A stretch of 64,000 bases of DNA from JADHMP01 sp016779985 (GTDB lineage Bacteria > Bacteroidota > Bacteroidia > Flavobacteriales > Flavobacteriaceae): positions 90,193-154,192 of the forward strand of contig JADHMP010000004.1 in NCBI GenBank assembly GCA_016779985.1. The letters are read 5' to 3'. The notes beneath the pieces were generated by a model that was not told the origin of the DNA, ran no database searches, and saw only the letters and a program-made list of their open reading frames with translations. Shown in pieces: positions 54,048 through 63,324 of this stretch (position 1 is the stretch's first letter; each line of letters begins with the position of its first letter). A program made the translations under genes and the position numbers.

Positions 54048-54794
54048 TTAATTACGATCAATTACTTCTATGGTTGCCGAAACGGCATCCCTAGAGGCGA
54101 CAACAATTTCTGTAAGCTTATCACTTATATATTGATTTTGAACAATATAGGGGTCAAACTGTTTTCCAGGCACGTTGATGTTCCAAGTGAAGTGAGTAAA
54201 CTCTTGAAGAGCATTCTCACTGCGATCTGTTATTTTAGTAAAGCCCCACCACCGATGATTACCTTTCAAGATTTGCTCTTCAACAAAAGGTTTATAAATT
54301 TGAGTTTCAACCTGTTCATAATCCTCTGTTTTTTGGATCATGGCACCAACTCCAATTTCATCTCCAACTTTCAAGTCGCCCCCTGCTTGAATGGTTTGAT
54401 CAATAAATTCTAAATGATATCTTCTATTCTCTACAGAAACCTCACGATTGAGAACTCGATTGATTTCTGAAGACTTAAATTTAGTTCGTGCCGCTTTTTT
54501 AAGATTTTCAAGACTCCAATTCTTTCCATAGGCATCAATTTGATCTTGGTCTTTATATACATTAATGGTTACATAATTAGGTGGATTTTCTAATGTTTTG
54601 TCAATCGTTTTTACTTCGCATAAATACCAAGCCATCATTTTACCTTCGGCGATCATTTTTTGATGATACGGTTTAAAAATTTTTTCTAGGGCAAGATAGT
54701 CCTCTTGATTTTTTATCACCTTAAAATCGACAAATACGGTTTGGGAAAAGCAGATTAGGGGTAGCGTTAGGAAAAAAAATAAACACTTTTTCAT
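54048..54794 (-). CDS. Secreted two-domain protein, paralogue of 49144-49902
   Basis: A 248-residue protein with a signal peptide (FFFLTLPLICFSQ). It has two tandem alpha/beta halves as in the paralogue, with IIAEGKMMAW-like and NHRWWGFTKITD segments ending in NYVTINVYKD and FTHFTWNINV. First gene of a unit with a DUF6090-like protein and a PhyH dioxygenase. The promoter at 54822 is the same type as those of 45159, 49902 and 50619. Function unknown. Confidence 0.75.
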   Translation of the reverse strand: MKKCLFFFLTLPLICFSQTVFVDFKVIKNQEDYLALEKIFKPYHQKMIAEGKMMAWYLCEVKTIDKTLENPPNYVTINVYKDQDQIDAYGKNWSLENLKKAARTKFKSSEINRVLNREVSVENRRYHLEFIDQTIQAGGDLKVGDEIGVGAMIQKTEDYEQVETQIYKPFVEEQILKGNHRWWGFTKITDRSENALQEFTHFTWNINVPGKQFDPYIVQNQYISDKLTEIVVASRDAVSATIEVIDRN

Positions 54795-54821
54795 TTTTAT
54801 TGATTTATGATTAATGAACCC

Positions 54822-54853
54822 CTAAGATAAAGAAGATTATAGAAGCTTTCAAA
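54822..54853 (-). promoter_or_regulatory. Promoter TTTG-N20-TATCTTAG
   Basis: On the minus strand TTTG (54853-54850) and TATCTTAG (54829-54822) are 20 bp apart, followed by a leader containing CATTAATCATAAATCAAT before the ATG at 54794. Confidence 0.75.
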
Positions 54854-54935
54854 TTCAATTGATGTTCTTATTTGAAAAACCTGCTCTTTCTAGTCCTTTT
54901 TTAAAAGGATCAAAGTGAATTTATTTTTTCAATTT

Positions 54936-55184
54936 TTATTTTTTCATTGTTATCGAAAGATGGTCTAAAATTTCGGGCACTTCACCATTCAAATCGATTT
55001 TTTCGGCTGCATTTTCCCTAATCCAATAATAGATAACACCCCTAAGAAATTCAGTTTGAGTGGGAATTTTCCCGAAATTATATTTTGCTCCTTTAGAGCG
55101 TCTGGCATTTTCTAATAACAGCACCATTTCATCAGAGGCATTAAATTTTATTTGATTGGTGTAGATAACTTTTGTTTTTGGCAT
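54936..55184 (-). CDS. Small hypothetical protein (possibly ribbon-helix-helix)
   Basis: An 82-residue protein. The start KVIYTNQIKFNASDEMVLLLEN looks like a short strand followed by a helix, then ARRSKGAKYNFGK and a second helix TEFLRGVIYYWI. That order is compatible with a ribbon-helix-helix DNA binder, but the arrangement is weak evidence. It is a separate unit after a 140-bp AT-rich gap. Function unknown. Confidence 0.5.
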   Translation of the reverse strand: MPKTKVIYTNQIKFNASDEMVLLLENARRSKGAKYNFGKIPTQTEFLRGVIYYWIRENAAEKIDLNGEVPEILDHLSITMKK

Positions 55185-55399
55185 TTGGATTTACGGTTAG
55201 GTTATAAATGGACATGTTCTGAATAAGAATCACGAATATTTTTATTAAAAATACATTTTTAAAAGTAAAAAATATTTTAATAGGTACCTTTTAAAAAGAC
55301 TTTAAATAATGATTAAATGCTATTTATAAGACAAAGTGAAAGCGATAACTAAGAAAGCGTTTTGCCCTCACAAGATAAAAACAAAAAAGGGTGTATTTT

Positions 55400-56248
55400 T
55401 TATAAAGAGAGAATCCAATCAACCAATAAATCTGACCATCGATCAACAGGGATACCAAGTTTATTCGTACCAAACCCATGCCCTCCCTTACTAAACATGT
55501 GCAGATCAGCCTCAGCTCCTGCTGCAATCCAATCTTCATAAATAGTCACACTAGGGCTTGCTAATTCTAACGGGTCATCGTTAGCACAGGAAATAAATGC
55601 AGGGGGTTTATTGGAGGGCACTTTATGAGGTGCAACAATAGCCATCCAAGGATATATAGGTGCTATAAAATTGGGTTGATTATTTTCAGTGGCCTCATAG
55701 GCAGCTTGCATAGTGACTGCACCACCAGCAGAAAAGCCCATTAACCCAATCTTATTTGGATCAACTTCATACTTACTTGCATTTTTTCGAATCATCTCAA
55801 TAGCCCTCAAGGCATCTTTAGTGGAATAAGGCAAAATCGTTTTTGCACTATCGACTATGGCAGACGTTTGCCAAAGGTTATCCACCCACTTGATGACAGA
55901 ACCTTCTCTCGGATACGTTCTGTATTTCAATACCACTGCTGTTATTCCTTTTGAGGCTAATTTTTTTGCCAGTACAGTACCTTCCTTTTCATAAGCTAGA
56001 AAATAAAGCCCACCTCCTGGGCATATAACCATTGCTTTATTTGTTTTAGTGTCTCCCTTTGCTTTATATAATTCTATCTCTAGGAGGGAAACATTATCAA
56101 GTAAAAGGCCTTCTTTTTTATCTCTCACCACACTCCCTTCTCGAAAAGATGTAAAATTCCATTTTTGGTGTTTGACAGGAATTTTCTCTTGTGAATAAGC
56201 TAGAGAAAAACAAAAGAGGGAAAGCAAATAAAATGATTTCATAATCAT
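55400..56248 (-). CDS. Secreted alpha/beta hydrolase (HSL-like esterase)
   Basis: A 282-residue esterase with a signal peptide (SFYLLSLFCFSLAYSQ); the second ATG at 56242 is an alternative start. The oxyanion loop CPGGGLYFLAYE and the nucleophile elbow GFSAGG are of the HSL/acetyl-xylan esterase type. Candidate Asp in SCANDDPLE and His in GGHGFG complete the triad. Family members deacetylate xylan-type or other polysaccharides. It is 56 bp from the next minus-strand gene and may share its transcript. Confidence 0.87.
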   Translation of the reverse strand: MIMKSFYLLSLFCFSLAYSQEKIPVKHQKWNFTSFREGSVVRDKKEGLLLDNVSLLEIELYKAKGDTKTNKAMVICPGGGLYFLAYEKEGTVLAKKLASKGITAVVLKYRTYPREGSVIKWVDNLWQTSAIVDSAKTILPYSTKDALRAIEMIRKNASKYEVDPNKIGLMGFSAGGAVTMQAAYEATENNQPNFIAPIYPWMAIVAPHKVPSNKPPAFISCANDDPLELASPSVTIYEDWIAAGAEADLHMFSKGGHGFGTNKLGIPVDRWSDLLVDWILSL

Positions 56249-56304
56249 CAGTGTTTTGTCGTTGTATAAATGTACTGTTTTTTGAAAGGAACCTTACTTT
56301 AGTT

Positions 56305-57489
56305 TTAGGGAGTGCTTCTTTCGTAAGAAAAGCCACCCTTTTTACCACCAGACCAGGAAGTGAATTTTAAACTCAAATAAACATCATCCTTAATTAAGTG
56401 GACCACTAAATTCTTTCCAACAACATTTTTCGGTTTGGAAACAGTCGCTCTAAAGGGGCCAAATGAAAGGGAACTAACATCATCAAGAATACCAATGGCC
56501 CATTCGGTACCCACAGGGCTGTTTACTTTATCGGCATTTTCACTAACGGCTGCGTTATAGATTTGTCCTCCACCATTGCCTCTAGTAATCCAAACAGTTG
56601 ATGTTAATCGGTCTTGATTTATTTCTACGGTGGGATCAGCATTATCTTCTTTTACAAACGACAGAGTTGTCCCCTGCCAATATACAGGACCACTATCTGA
56701 TACTTCTGGGCTATTATCTTCCTCTGAAATAATTACAGTAAACAGTGGAGTTAATTCTAAGTCGCTGGTCATTGTTACCGTAATTGTAGTTTCTAAAGAA
56801 TCATTTCCATCCCAACCGTTGAATTGATAGCCCTCTTCAGGCATGGCTATTATTGAAACGGTTGTTCCCTCTGGAAACTCACCCCCTTGAGTGGATACGG
56901 ATCCGCCTAGCACAGAAGAAACAGTGAGGGTGTAAGTTTGAATTTCTTCAAAAAGGGCTTGAAGTGTGAGTGCTGAACTAAGAGTTATTGATAGTGTTGT
57001 TTCTACAGAATCATTGCCTACCCATCCAGAAAATTCATAGCCTTGTTCAGGTGTAGCAGTGATTTCAATTTCGGTTCCTTCTTCAAAAGTACCTCCTGCA
57101 GTGGAAACGCTACCTCCCTCTGCCGCAGTTACTGTAATTGTAAATAGAGAAACAACAGGAGAAAATAGAGCGTTTAGTGTTTGATCTTCGTTTAGAGTAA
57201 TGGTCAAGCTAGCTTCTTCAGAGTCAACACCTTCCCAGCCAGTAAATTCGTATCCTTCATCTGGGGTTGCGGTTATTGTGATTGCTGTACCTTCATCATA
57301 GGTACCTCCATCAGTAGAAACAGTTCCTCCTTCTGAGGTGGTTACATTGAGTGAATATTGAGGAGTCTCAACAATAGAAGGTTGTTCTATTTGGGTAGGT
57401 ATGTTGGAGTCTTGTTCTTCGGTGGAACATCCTGCTATTAGGAACAAACCAAAGGCAAACAATTGGACTGAGAGGATTTGCTTTTTCAT
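56305..57489 (-). CDS. Lipoprotein with three InlB B-repeat-like domains
   Basis: A 394-residue lipoprotein (FLIAGC). Three repeats of about 70 residues (start of each: EGGTVSTDGGTYDEGT, EGGSVSTAGGTFEEGT, LGGSVSTQGGEFPEGT; each with EGYEFTGW or EGYQFNGW) match the divergent InlB B-repeat. The C-terminal 130 residues (GPVYWQGTTLSFVKED ... NPVGTEWAIG ... LKFTSWSG) are a beta-rich domain also seen at the ends of surface proteins in other marine bacteria. Probably a surface spacer carrying a carbohydrate-binding or recognition end. No enzyme motif. Confidence 0.85.
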   Translation of the reverse strand: MKKQILSVQLFAFGLFLIAGCSTEEQDSNIPTQIEQPSIVETPQYSLNVTTSEGGTVSTDGGTYDEGTAITITATPDEGYEFTGWEGVDSEEASLTITLNEDQTLNALFSPVVSLFTITVTAAEGGSVSTAGGTFEEGTEIEITATPEQGYEFSGWVGNDSVETTLSITLSSALTLQALFEEIQTYTLTVSSVLGGSVSTQGGEFPEGTTVSIIAMPEEGYQFNGWDGNDSLETTITVTMTSDLELTPLFTVIISEEDNSPEVSDSGPVYWQGTTLSFVKEDNADPTVEINQDRLTSTVWITRGNGGGQIYNAAVSENADKVNSPVGTEWAIGILDDVSSLSFGPFRATVSKPKNVVGKNLVVHLIKDDVYLSLKFTSWSGGKKGGFSYERSTP

Positions 57490-57826
57490 AGATAAAATTC
57501 AAAATTAAGTAATTGTGATACCAATCAACAACTCTCGTGAATTAAATTATAGTAAATTTCAGGGATACACCAAAAGAGCTTGAAGTAGAAAAGATCATTT
57601 TCTTTTAAGAATTTCATTTACAATGATATTGGTCTTTTTGTATTTATTGTACTAAATGCAAAATCATCCATGCTTGCCCCTACATTTAAGAGATAAAATA
57701 AAGTCTCTATTAACTTATTATAAATGATTCTTTTAAAAATATAGAGTAAAATGAGCAATATTCTACATACTTTCCACTAGCAAGAAAAGTTTTAACAAAG
57801 GTTTTTTTATCTTAACAAAAAAAATT
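57490..57826. other. Intergenic region between divergent genes
   Basis: About 335 bp between the InlB-repeat lipoprotein (minus) and the LVIVD protein (plus). I see A/T tracts and one short symmetrical AGAGA...TCTCT near 57690, but no RNA gene, terminator or small frame that stands out. Confidence 0.35.
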
Positions 57827-59863
57827 ATGAGAAATATATTTTTACTATCCCTCTTATTATTCTTTTCCAAAAGTGCTCTTTCTCAAGACAGGACCATCGT
57901 TTCTGATCTTGAAAACCTCACACTTGATATAGGGCAACTTTATAAACCCGTTTCTGACATTGTTTTTTCTGACGGAAGTAAGGGAGATTGTACAAGGATT
58001 ATATATTACCAAAAAAAAGGGGTGTTGAGCTCCGGTAAATCAATAACCTTTGATAGAGCTGCAGGCACACTCAAGGCAAATGAACCAGGGACCCATGAAG
58101 TTATTGCTGTTTGTATTGACTCTAATGGAAAAAGACTCACTAGGGCATTTAATGTATTTGTGAACTACCCCAAGGTTAAAGAAGTGAAGCTTTCTGTTGA
58201 TGAAGACAACATATATGAAGGGAATTATGTGCCCCTTTCTTATGAAATTACAGATGAACTAAACAATAAAAGAACAATTGATTATTGGAATTATGATGAT
58301 GCATTTAAATACTTATTAAAGGTGGGAGTTTCTTTAAAGGCAAGTAATGATAAAATCAAAATTGATGGATCTAATAATATTTTAGCTCTTGAAGAAGGGA
58401 CCACAACATTGATTGCCTCTTTTGATGGAATTACAGCAAAAATGGAGTTAAATATTAAAAAGAATCCAGTTTCAAAAGTAGACCTCACTTCAGACGCTCA
58501 AAATGTTAGGTCAGGTGATGTGATCAATTTTAGTGCCACCTCATTTGACAATAGAGGTAAAATCGTTGAAAATATTCCAGTTGAATTTTCTTTCACAGGT
58601 AAAGCTTTTGATAAAAGTAACTCAGCTTCAGGATTAATAATGGAAGACGGAAGATTTGTGGGTGATGTGCCTGGAAAATATATTATTTCGGCGCGAGTAG
58701 GAAATGTATCAGCTTCAAAAATTGTGAATGTTTTTCCAAGAAATGTCAAGCGAGAAGTGACCAGCGTTGGGTCAGGTCTTGTCAATGACAAACACACCTC
58801 AGATTTTTGGATTTTTGAGGGTATTGATGGGGGCGACTATGGAGTCACTGGCACATGGGGGGCAGATGGTACCGCCTATTTTTGGGATGTGAGTGATCCA
58901 TCAAACTTAAAAAAAATAGATAGTGTTCAAGTTGATGCCAGAACAGTAAATGACGTAAAAGTGTCTAAAGATGGTAAAATATGCGTACTCAGTCGTGAAG
59001 GGGCCTCCAATAGAAAAAATGGAATGATACTCATTGATGTAACCAATCCTAGGGAGGTCAAAATTATTTCTGAATACACAAAAAACCTCACAGGAGGAGT
59101 CCACAACGTGTTTATAGATAAAAATCATATCTATGCCTTGAGCAATGCCGAACGGTATTATGTCATCAATATTGATGACCCTAAGAACCCAAAAGAAGTA
59201 GGGATGTTTGAGTTAGACAAAGAAGGGCAGTCTATTCATGATGTTTGGATAGAAAATGGGATAGCGTATTCCTCCAATTGGAGCGATGGGGTTTATCTAG
59301 TTGATGTAGGCAATGGAGTAGCAGGAGGATCACCTTCAAACCCGGTTTCTTTTGGAAATTATTCTTATGCTAGTGGTGCCCATCATGCTACCTTTCCTTA
59401 TAAAAGCAAATCAACTGGAAAATTCTACACTGTTTTAGGTGACGAAATTTTTCCAAATGGAGTGAATCCAAAAGGTACAAACGAGACAGCAGGTTTTCTT
59501 CATTTTGTAGATTTTTCTGATGTCAATAATCCTATTGAAGTGGCTCGTTATGAGCTCCCTGGACATGGCTCACATAATTATTGGATTGAAGACGATATTT
59601 TATACGTCGCCATGTATACGGGTGGTTTAAGAATAGTTGACTTAAGTGGTGATTTATTAGGGGACCTCTATAAACAAGGGAGAGAAATTGGTTATTTATT
59701 GACGGGCACGCCTGACGGTTATATTCCAAATGACACCATGGTTTGGGGCGCTCAGCTCTATAAAGACCATGTGTTTTATTCCGATTTTAATTCTGGACTT
59801 GGAGTAGCCAAGGTTTCAACTAGTAAACCAGATTCTAGTAAGACCAATCAACATCTGGATTAA
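57827..59863 (+). CDS. Secreted LVIVD beta-propeller protein
   Basis: A 678-residue protein with a signal peptide (IFLLSLLLFFSKSALSQ). About 20-300: Ig-like/Big domains (SGDVINFSATSFDNRG). About 310-660: LVIVD repeats, the bladed propeller (YFWDVSDPSNLKKIDSVQV, ILIDVTNPREVKIISEY, YVINIDDPKNPKEVG, YLVDVGNG, LRIVDLSGD). These proteins are thought to be surface or matrix-binding; the reaction, if any, is unknown. Starts an operon with the YVTN propeller 45 bp downstream. Asp/Asn/Gly-rich loops may bind calcium. Confidence 0.85.
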   Translation: MRNIFLLSLLLFFSKSALSQDRTIVSDLENLTLDIGQLYKPVSDIVFSDGSKGDCTRIIYYQKKGVLSSGKSITFDRAAGTLKANEPGTHEVIAVCIDSNGKRLTRAFNVFVNYPKVKEVKLSVDEDNIYEGNYVPLSYEITDELNNKRTIDYWNYDDAFKYLLKVGVSLKASNDKIKIDGSNNILALEEGTTTLIASFDGITAKMELNIKKNPVSKVDLTSDAQNVRSGDVINFSATSFDNRGKIVENIPVEFSFTGKAFDKSNSASGLIMEDGRFVGDVPGKYIISARVGNVSASKIVNVFPRNVKREVTSVGSGLVNDKHTSDFWIFEGIDGGDYGVTGTWGADGTAYFWDVSDPSNLKKIDSVQVDARTVNDVKVSKDGKICVLSREGASNRKNGMILIDVTNPREVKIISEYTKNLTGGVHNVFIDKNHIYALSNAERYYVINIDDPKNPKEVGMFELDKEGQSIHDVWIENGIAYSSNWSDGVYLVDVGNGVAGGSPSNPVSFGNYSYASGAHHATFPYKSKSTGKFYTVLGDEIFPNGVNPKGTNETAGFLHFVDFSDVNNPIEVARYELPGHGSHNYWIEDDILYVAMYTGGLRIVDLSGDLLGDLYKQGREIGYLLTGTPDGYIPNDTMVWGAQLYKDHVFYSDFNSGLGVAKVSTSKPDSSKTNQHLD

Positions 59864-59908
59864 TTTTCAAGATCAAATAGCAATTGTATTCTCTCTTAAC
59901 TAAAAAAT

Positions 59909-61027
59909 ATGAAATCTAATTTATTGAAGTTTAATGGACACTGTATTTCCAGTTATGCAAAGTGGGTCATGAGAGGGAGCATTTTTTTCTTTTTTTTTAT
60001 GGTGCAAAGTGTCTATGCGCAAAATTATTATCTCTATGTAGCTTCAGAATCGGACGACACAGTATCGCTACTAAAGTTTGACGGAACAACTATTGTTGAA
60101 AAAGAAAGAATCGATGTGGGTTCTTATCCCACAGAAATAGAAGGGCCTCATGGCATTACAATTGACCCCAATGGCAGGTATTGGTATGTCACTCTTGCCC
60201 ATGGAACTCCTTATGGCAAGCTTGTCAAATATTCAACAGCAACAAACCAAGTTGTTGATGAAACCACTTTAGGACTTTTTCCTGCGTCAATGCAAATTTC
60301 AAAAGTAACGGGTTTTCTATACTGTGTGAATTTTAACTTACACGGAGACATGAAGCCCTCATCTGTTTCTGTAGTAGATCCAGAAACGATGACCGAAATT
60401 GTGCAAATCAAAACCGGAAGTATGCCACACGGGTCTAGACTTTCAAGAGATGGTCTTAAACAATATTCTGTGGCCATGATGTCTGGGGAGTTGTTTGAAA
60501 TAGATGCATTAGCACTTGAAGTGACTAGAAGGCTAGACCTTGAAGATCATACTACAATGGACCATTCAAAAGGAGATATGAAACATTCTAAAATAAAACC
60601 CACATGGGTTATCCCGCACCCAGAAGGGAAAATTGCTTATGTTGCCGGAAATGGATCTGATGAAATTATTGAAGTAGACCTTGAAAAGTGGAAAATCTCA
60701 AAAAGAATAAAAGCTGAAAAAGGGCCCTACAATGTAGAAATATCTCCTGACGGAAAATATATGATCGCTACCCTAAAAAGTATAGGAAAAACAGCAATTT
60801 GGGACCTCAAAAAAGGGTCTTTAATAAAGACCATAACAAACTCTACCGCTATTCCCCATGGCATAGCCATTTCTAGTGATAGTAAATATGCCTTCATTTC
60901 TGTTGAGGGAATTGGTGGTGAACCAGGCATTGTTGATGTTATCAACCTTGAAAATAAAACTCTAGTAGATCAGGTAGAAATAGGAAAACAAGCGGGTGGA
61001 ATTGCTTTTTGGAAAAAAGAGAGTTGA
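59909..61027 (+). CDS. YncE/YVTN-type beta-propeller protein, secreted
   Basis: A 372-residue protein; the ATG used gives a long N-terminus, and MRGSIFFFFFMVQSVYAQ near residue 22 is a better signal peptide start (about 59972). Blades: YLYVASESDDTVSLLKFDG, GPHGITIDPNGRYWYVT, GPYNVEISPDGKYMIAT, IPHGIAISSDSKYAFIS. These YVTN-type propellers bind DNA, metals or other proteins in other species. It follows the LVIVD gene closely. A Met/His-rich insert (HTTMDHSKGDMKHSK) could bind copper or another metal. Confidence 0.85.
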   Translation: MKSNLLKFNGHCISSYAKWVMRGSIFFFFFMVQSVYAQNYYLYVASESDDTVSLLKFDGTTIVEKERIDVGSYPTEIEGPHGITIDPNGRYWYVTLAHGTPYGKLVKYSTATNQVVDETTLGLFPASMQISKVTGFLYCVNFNLHGDMKPSSVSVVDPETMTEIVQIKTGSMPHGSRLSRDGLKQYSVAMMSGELFEIDALALEVTRRLDLEDHTTMDHSKGDMKHSKIKPTWVIPHPEGKIAYVAGNGSDEIIEVDLEKWKISKRIKAEKGPYNVEISPDGKYMIATLKSIGKTAIWDLKKGSLIKTITNSTAIPHGIAISSDSKYAFISVEGIGGEPGIVDVINLENKTLVDQVEIGKQAGGIAFWKKES

Positions 61028-61150
61028 AAATTTATATACACCGCCGTATTCAATTCTTTTAAACAATCAAAGAGTTCCTGAAGGGCGGGAGCTTACAGTC
61101 CTAAAAAGAGATTAACAACAAAAATAATAATATACAACTTTAGATAAGTT

Positions 61151-61561
61151 TTGACTTTGGAAAAAGTAATACTTTATTTTGATGGACACTGTGTTTTGTG
61201 TAATTGGTGGGTGAGGTGGCTTTGTAAAATAGACAAAAAAAATATTTTCTTTTTTTCAACCCTAGAACTTATAAGCGAGAGTGAAAAAAATAGGCTTCCC
61301 TTAGAAAATCCAAAGATAGACTCTGTCATTGTTTGGGATCAAAAGTCACAACCAAAAGTGGAAGCAGAAGCCATTTTATATATCATAAAAAGGATAGGAG
61401 GCCTGTGGAGTATTTTTCTTATTTTTAAATTGATACCTCTTCAATTATTGAATAAGCTATATCGTTTAATTGCAAGAAATCGAAAAAAATGGTTTGGATC
61501 TTACACCAAGTGCCCTTTGCCAGAAAAAAAAATAAAACATAAGTTTTTGTCTCCTCAATAA
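61151..61561 (+). CDS. DCC-family thiol-disulfide protein (DUF393)
   Basis: A 136-residue protein starting at TTG. It has the DCC signature YFDGHCVLCNWWV (Cys14, Cys17, CxxC), and a second region LIFKLIPLQLLNKLYRLIARN ending in a Cys near the C-terminus (KCPLPEK). Members are predicted thiol oxidoreductases or protein-partner domains. A possible second TTG start lies 6 bp downstream. It is 123 bp after the YVTN gene and 42 bp before the PepSY gene. Confidence 0.82.
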   Translation: MTLEKVILYFDGHCVLCNWWVRWLCKIDKKNIFFFSTLELISESEKNRLPLENPKIDSVIVWDQKSQPKVEAEAILYIIKRIGGLWSIFLIFKLIPLQLLNKLYRLIARNRKKWFGSYTKCPLPEKKIKHKFLSPQ

Positions 61562-61603
61562 GTGTGTAATAAATAGATTTGTAAAACGTAAATACTGATA
61601 ACA

Positions 61604-62113
61604 ATGAAAAAAAATTCTAATTATTACTTTCGAATCTTTCACCGTTATTTGGGGTTTTATTTGGTTGGAATTATGGCCGTCTACGCTATTAGTGGCATTA
61701 CTTTGATCTTTAGAAAAACGGATGCTTTTAAGGATAATGTTGAAATAAAAGCACAACTTGAAAGAGCACTAGAGCTCCCAGCTTTGGAAAAGGCGCTAAA
61801 CATAGGAAAATTGGAAATAACGAAAGAGGAAAATAACATGGTTTATTTTGATGGGGGACAATACAATAAGCAAAATGGTGAAGTCATTTATCATCAAATG
61901 CAGCTGCCTTATGTGCTAAGTAAAATGCAAAAGTTGCACAAGGCAACTACAAAAAGTCCAGTGTATTGGCTAAATATCTTTTTTGGAGTCTCATTGCTCT
62001 TTTTTGTTATCTCTGCATTTTGGATGTTTTTACCCGAAACCGCCATTTTTAAGAAGGGAGTTGTTTTTTCTCTTTTAGGAATTATTATGACGTTCATTAT
62101 ACTATTTATTTAA
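61604..62113 (+). CDS. PepSY-type membrane protein
   Basis: A 169-residue protein with a first helix YLGFYLVGIMAVYAISGITLIF of the PepSY-TM type, a periplasmic part of about 80 residues with a KNGEVIYHQ strand, and two more helices at the end (NIFFGVSLLFFVISAFWMFL, VVFSLLGIIMTFIILF). PepSY-TM proteins often act in iron reduction or flavin electron transfer. The gene is short for the family. It may be co-transcribed with the DCC gene. Confidence 0.75.
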   Translation: MKKNSNYYFRIFHRYLGFYLVGIMAVYAISGITLIFRKTDAFKDNVEIKAQLERALELPALEKALNIGKLEITKEENNMVYFDGGQYNKQNGEVIYHQMQLPYVLSKMQKLHKATTKSPVYWLNIFFGVSLLFFVISAFWMFLPETAIFKKGVVFSLLGIIMTFIILFI

Positions 62114-62355
62114 TAGTCTTTAATAAACACTTTTCATCTTCGCATTGGGTTGTTTTTTATGTTTTAGAAAAACACACCTTATAAATTAAATAGGTTGAAC
62201 TGCAGGTTTAACCATTAATAGAAATTATTGGCGTAGGGTCTAAATGCGTTTAAATAATTTGATTAGATAGTATATTCAATATTTCAATCACTATATTTAA
62301 ATTCTTCTTTGTCAATAGCCACAACAGAAGCTCGATTGCATACTAAATTAATTTA

Positions 62356-63162
62356 ATGATCAACACGAAATGCCTAAGGCCAATTGCCCATGAAAATTTA
62401 ATTAGAATTGGAAGATCAAACGATGGAGGTTATGTTATTCCTGAAAAAATATTTTCTATCTGTGACGGACTTTTATCTTATGGAATAAATAAAGACTGGA
62501 CGTTTGAAAAAGATTTTTGGAAAAGAAGCCCCAAGGCGACAATTCATTGCTATGATCACACCATACATTTCTTATCATTGTTGAAATTTTCATTTAAGTC
62601 GTTTCTATTAAGCGTTATATATTTGGTGTTATTAGATAGAATACGATTTTTAAAGGCGTTTAATGGGCTTTTTGTTCTTCCAGACTACTATTCCTTTTTT
62701 AAAGGAAATAGAACTTATTTCAAAAAGAGAATTTGGAATGTTACACAGAAAAATGACATTACAGTAGATGACAATCTAAATGTTATTTCTCAGGCAGGTT
62801 CAAAAAATATATTTATCAAAATGGATATTGAAACGGCAGAATATACTGTTCTCCATTCAGTATTAAATACAAAAATGAATATTGTTGGACTGGCTATTGA
62901 ATTTCATAAAATTGACCACTACGATAAAGAGTTCAATGCTTTAATAAATGCCTTTTTGGACCACTATTATATTATTCATATTCATGGGAATAATTATTCG
63001 AGAGTAATAGAGGGAAACAATTTTTCGTCAACAGTTGAAATTACTTTTTTACATAAAAAGTATGTGAATGGAACCGTAGAAAAATCAAACAAGAACTATC
63101 CTATTGCGGGGCTTGATCAACCAAATAGGTTTTCAAGACCAGATCATAAACTAACTTTTTAA
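62356..63162 (+). CDS. FkbM-like methyltransferase-family protein
   Basis: A 268-residue protein. It opens with RIGRSNDGGYVIPEK and LLSYGINKDWTFEKDF and has IFIKMDIETAEYTVLHSV, which correspond to the N-terminal block and the acidic K-x-D-x-E-x-x-E motif of FkbM-type sugar/polyketide O-methyltransferases. It lacks an obvious glycine-rich SAM loop, replaced by an insertion around residues 75-110. It may act on surface glycans. It stands alone after a 240-bp gap. Confidence 0.75.
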   Translation: MINTKCLRPIAHENLIRIGRSNDGGYVIPEKIFSICDGLLSYGINKDWTFEKDFWKRSPKATIHCYDHTIHFLSLLKFSFKSFLLSVIYLVLLDRIRFLKAFNGLFVLPDYYSFFKGNRTYFKKRIWNVTQKNDITVDDNLNVISQAGSKNIFIKMDIETAEYTVLHSVLNTKMNIVGLAIEFHKIDHYDKEFNALINAFLDHYYIIHIHGNNYSRVIEGNNFSSTVEITFLHKKYVNGTVEKSNKNYPIAGLDQPNRFSRPDHKLTF

Positions 63163-63324
63163 ACCAAAAAAACAGTAACGAATTCGTGAGTTTTAGTTTT
63201 GCAAATGAAAAGTCATTCCTATATGCTATAAAGAAAAAAACTAGCACATACACTTTTGTCAATAACAGACAAGAACTTATGTTATAAAATAAAGATTTAA
63301 ATTATGGAAAAGATCAAGATCTAT

